Made by a program: the position numbers and the translations under genes
Shown: one piece after another, positions 62,101 through 64,000 of the stretch
How the letters are laid out: the number at the start of each line of letters is the position of its first letter
Numbering within the stretch: position 1 is the stretch's first letter
Source of the DNA: Postechiella marina
GTDB lineage: Bacteria > Bacteroidota > Bacteroidia > Flavobacteriales > Flavobacteriaceae
Direction of reading: 5' to 3'
NCBI RefSeq assembly: GCF_039538365.1
Contig: NZ_BAABCA010000006.1
Location: forward strand, 62,001-126,000
DNA: 64,000 bases
The notes under the pieces: generated by a model
The model's input: the letters and a program-made list of their open reading frames with translations, nothing else
Database searches by the model: none
What the model was told of the DNA's origin: nothing

Positions 62101-62198
62101 CTGCAGCAACTAATGGAGATGCTATTGGCGGTGGTATAGATTACGGTTTCTACCCAATTTCAAGACAATTCATTTTAGGTTTAAACCTTTCCATATAA
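59184..62198 (+). CDS. SusC/RagA-family TonB-dependent transporter (second locus)
   Basis: A 1004-residue outer-membrane importer. Signal peptide (1-19, ending AYSGA), carboxypeptidase-regulatory-like domain about 23-100 (GANIIIKDSNRGTTTDFDGNF), a DEVVVVGYGTQKKKDVTG segment near 100-117, plug to about 230 (ILIRGVSSNGDNG), then a 22-strand barrel ending FILGLNLSI. It is only distantly like the first SusC of this window, so a different oligosaccharide is expected. susD follows by 12 bp. Confidence 0.93.
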   Translation: MKHTLFKIIALFFIAYSGAQNIDISGNVQDATGLPIPGANIIIKDSNRGTTTDFDGNFTLSGVTNGTTISVSFIGYITKDIVITNNYKLNILLKEDLAMLDEVVVVGYGTQKKKDVTGAVSIINAATLEDLKPIDAAQALQGTSAGVSVTSPSGSPGGNFNILIRGVSSNGDNGPLVIIDGYAGDLNSINPSDIETFSVLKDAQAAIYGIQGANGVVLVTTKSGKKNSAAKINYDAYTGIQETTRELPYLNATEYALILNESYAANGQALPYPDVSGLGTGTDWQSELFEQAPITSHNLSVTGGGEKSTYYFGGSVLEQDGIIASDKSNFNRANAKIKLGFDLSEKLKFTTSANYFNNNRKTIGENALGTPLFNALNYAPTYSLDQQDTSGFLGNEVINPLSQIANTYNEYSGNSIEGTFQLEYEAFEGFKVTSRIGLKSYDDKSKTFAPIVQYGSGKVFNNDRSSVTQTQNTNNSYTWDTFATYNKLFNDKHNTTFTLGTSAQRFWGDNLSGTGFDVQNNSWEFADISLANGLSEAKSTSSYIYDSRLSSYFGRIQYDYDSKYLLSAMVRRDGSSDFAPNNRIDYFYSATAGWKISDEAFLKDSDVINFLKLRASYGTLGNNVGDDLYRALLSGEATYVLDGSLVTGTASGRVPNADASWETAEKLDIGLDINLFNNQLEIVADYFIEDRNDLLIENFPISGILGGGAPGAGLPTVNAGTTRNKGLELFLNYKNSVSDDFSYGLSYNVTKIDGEVTAVSNGNISEGGSFSVGQPAIARMEVGQPIGYFYGLKTNGIFQNQAEVDAHPSQSGLGTAASPGDIRFVDVNGDGEITLDDRTNIGKAQADYIMGLNFSFNYKNFDFSAYMYAELGKETVRNYERDQPNVNRLSLYLDRWTGEGTSNSVPRATVGATSNKLFSDFYVEDSSFLRMQNIQLGYSLPNAVTEKLGISKFRIYTKVNNAFTLTKYRGYDPAATNGDAIGGGIDYGFYPISRQFILGLNLSI

Positions 62199-62210
62199 AA
62201 TATTTAAAAG

Positions 62211-63680
62211 ATGAAAAAATATATAAATAAAATTAAAGGTCTCTTTTTATTGGTTTTGGTGTTAGCCACTAATGCTTGTGGAGATGATTATTTAGAAGAA
62301 GTTGATAGATATAGCATAGATTCAGAAAGCTATTTCAACTCAGAAACCGATTATTATAACGCCCTTGTTGGTGCTTACGATTTGTTACAGTCTACTTACT
62401 TAAATGTTATTTTAGGCGAAATTGCTTCAGATAACACATTTTGTGGAGGCGAAAGTGCAACCGATGTTGTATCGTGGCAACAAATTGACGACATGATTCA
62501 TACACCTGTTAACAGTGAATTAAAAAATCTGTGGGATTGGATGTATGCTGGAGTTAACAGGACTAATTTTATATTAGAATTTCAAGATAAAACAGAATTC
62601 GATGGAAAAGAAATCATTATCGGAGAAGCCCGTTTTTTAAGAGCCTATTATTATTTCGAACTTGTAAAATGGTTTGGAGAAGTGCCATTAAAAGAAACAC
62701 GTTTTAACTTAGGTGATGAGACTTCACTTCCTAGATCGCCAGTAGCAGATGTTTATGCTTTAATTGAAGCAGATTTAACCTATGCTATTAACAACCTTAA
62801 TTATACTGCGCCACAAGTTGGTAGAGCAACAAAAGGTTCTGCGCAAGCATTACTTGGTAAGGCTTATTTATATCAAAATAAATTTTTAGAAGCTACAAAA
62901 GTATTAGATCAATTAATTACTGAAGGTCCTTACGATTTAGTGAGCGATTACGATACTATTTTTGAAAACGATAACGAAAACAATATAGAGTCTGTTTTTG
63001 AAGTGCAATATTCTGATGCAGAAGGTGCTGGTTTCGAGTGTTTACAATGTAGTGAAGGTAATGTTGCTGTTGGTTTTAATGGTATTAGAAATTACACAGG
63101 ACCAACATTCGATTCTGGTTTTAGTTTTAACGTACCAACTCAAGAAGTGGTAGATGAGTTTGAAGATGGAGATTTACGTAAAGATGTGGCTATTTTAGAT
63201 ATCGTTGCATGGGCTGCAGCAAATAATGCAACTTACGGAGAAGGACATGAGCATACAGGATATTACAACAGAAAATATATTGCAAGACAAGGCGATTTAA
63301 ATACAGGTGATCAGAATTTAACAAACCCTAATAACTATCGTGCTATTCGTTTTGCAGATGTTTTATTAATGGCTGCAGAAGCTTATAATCGTGGCGAAAT
63401 TAGCGATTCTAAAGCGCAAGAATATTTAAACAGAGTTCGTGCTAGAGCTTTTGGTGCAGCAAACGATGTTACATCTTCTGGAGCAACACTTACAGATGCT
63501 ATTGCTCACGAACGTCGTGTGGAATTAGTGGGTGAAGGTCATCGTTTTTTCGATCTAGTTCGTACAGGACGTGGAGCAGAAATTGATGGATTTACTGCCA
63601 ATAAAAACGAAGTATTTCCTATTCCATTAGAAGAAATTCAATTTTCAAACGGAAACTGGACACAAAACACCAACTACTAA
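62211..63680 (+). CDS. SusD/RagB-family lipoprotein (second locus)
   Basis: A 489-residue surface lipoprotein. The signal ends at Cys23 (ATNAC), followed by GDDYLEE, acidic as expected for surface export. SusD hallmarks: ARFLRAYYYFELVKWFGE near 142-159, RATKGSAQALLGKAYLYQ near 205-222, IRFADVLLMAAEAYNRGE near 381-398 and ERRVELVGEGHRFFDLVR near 435-452. It works with the SusC encoded 12 bp upstream. The ligand cannot be told from sequence. Confidence 0.93.
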   Translation: MKKYINKIKGLFLLVLVLATNACGDDYLEEVDRYSIDSESYFNSETDYYNALVGAYDLLQSTYLNVILGEIASDNTFCGGESATDVVSWQQIDDMIHTPVNSELKNLWDWMYAGVNRTNFILEFQDKTEFDGKEIIIGEARFLRAYYYFELVKWFGEVPLKETRFNLGDETSLPRSPVADVYALIEADLTYAINNLNYTAPQVGRATKGSAQALLGKAYLYQNKFLEATKVLDQLITEGPYDLVSDYDTIFENDNENNIESVFEVQYSDAEGAGFECLQCSEGNVAVGFNGIRNYTGPTFDSGFSFNVPTQEVVDEFEDGDLRKDVAILDIVAWAAANNATYGEGHEHTGYYNRKYIARQGDLNTGDQNLTNPNNYRAIRFADVLLMAAEAYNRGEISDSKAQEYLNRVRARAFGAANDVTSSGATLTDAIAHERRVELVGEGHRFFDLVRTGRGAEIDGFTANKNEVFPIPLEEIQFSNGNWTQNTNY

Positions 63681-63695
63681 CTAAAACATACTAAG

Positions 63696-64000
63696 ATGAA
63701 ATTTATAAAATATGCATTCAGTTTATGTCTTTTCACGCTAATAGCTATTAGCTGTGCAGATGATGATAATATTGATTTTGTGGAAAATATTACAGCGCCT
63801 AGCAATGTTAGTGCAGCGGTAAGCGTAACACAAGATAATACCGGATTGGTAACCATTACACCTTTAGGAGAAGGAGCTGTGAGTTATGCTATTAATTTTG
63901 GCGATGGTTCGGAAGAAGTTTCTGGAATTACGCCAGGTAACGGAGAAGAACACGTTTACGAAGAAGGTAGTTACGATGCTACAATTACAGCGGTAAGTTT
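63696..64000 (+). CDS. PKD-domain lipoprotein, start only (cut by window end)
   Basis: The frame opens at the ATG at 63696, 15 bp after the susD stop, and is still open at the window edge (101 codons seen). The lipoprotein signal ends at Cys20 (IAISC), followed by ADDDN, the acidic surface-export pattern. Residues from about 35 form a PKD-like domain (YAINFGDGSEEVSG near 66-79, EHVYEEGSYDATITAV near 86-101). Proteins of this kind take the SusE position in several marine glucan loci and bind polysaccharide. The full length and any further domains are not visible. Confidence 0.85.
   Translation, partial: MKFIKYAFSLCLFTLIAISCADDDNIDFVENITAPSNVSAAVSVTQDNTGLVTITPLGEGAVSYAINFGDGSEEVSGITPGNGEEHVYEEGSYDATITAVS

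Overview
The window is AT-rich DNA from a member of the Bacteroidota, almost certainly a (probably marine) Flavobacteriaceae. The evidence is: SusC/SusD pairs, Por/type IX C-terminal sorting domains, lipoproteins with acidic residues just after the lipobox Cys, -7 promoter boxes of the TAnnTTTG type, a tmRNA whose tag reads (A)GENNYALAA, and an exosortase K/MSEP-CTERM pair. I see no phage, insertion sequence, CRISPR array or ordinary tRNA gene.

Layout. 1-2.3 kb: the tail of an unidentified gene, a sterol-desaturase-type membrane hydroxylase, a Cys-cluster protein and a methyltransferase. 2.6-7.4 kb: a two-gene unit of a large TPR protein and a TonB-receptor-like barrel that lacks a plug. 7.6-8.2 kb: an FtsE-like ATPase. 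8.2-16.1 kb: a surface-glycan cluster (2OG-Fe(II) oxygenase, two GT2, one GT4, a phosphoethanolamine transferase, two tandem flippases). 16.3-20.5 kb: typA with a coupled small membrane gene, and a metal-dependent-type kdsA. 21.1-28.6 kb: a membrane-protein/regulator/exosortase K/MSEP-CTERM block. 29-31.7 kb: a type IX-secreted protein and a LYS1-like dehydrogenase. 31.9-32.3 kb: tmRNA.

32.4-56 kb is a complete alpha-glucan (starch, glycogen or maltodextrin) utilization locus around a LacI-family regulator. To its left and divergent are susC, susD, a three-repeat SusE/F-like lipoprotein and a type IX-secreted GH13 amylase. To its right is a tightly packed operon: GPH/SLC45-like sugar permease, beta-phosphoglucomutase, GH65 maltose phosphorylase, GH97 inverting alpha-glucosidase, three further lipoprotein GH13 enzymes and a lipoprotein esterase. 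The inferred flow is surface binding and cleavage, SusCD import, periplasmic trimming, uptake of maltose, then phosphorolysis to glucose plus beta-glucose-1-phosphate and on to glucose-6-phosphate. A perfect 16-bp palindrome with a central CG, upstream of susC, is the likely LacI-family operator.

56-64 kb begins a second polysaccharide locus: a one-protein sensor/regulator (propeller, Y_Y_Y, TM, LuxR-type HTH), susC, susD and the start of a PKD-domain lipoprotein. This order resembles marine laminarin loci, but the window ends before any enzyme.

The most interesting material is the exosortase K/MSEP-CTERM block, where two promoters flanking the regulator gene carry the same dyad (ACTTTG-N5-CAAAGT followed by ACTTTT). 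Next is a dispersed intergenic repeat with three diverged copies.
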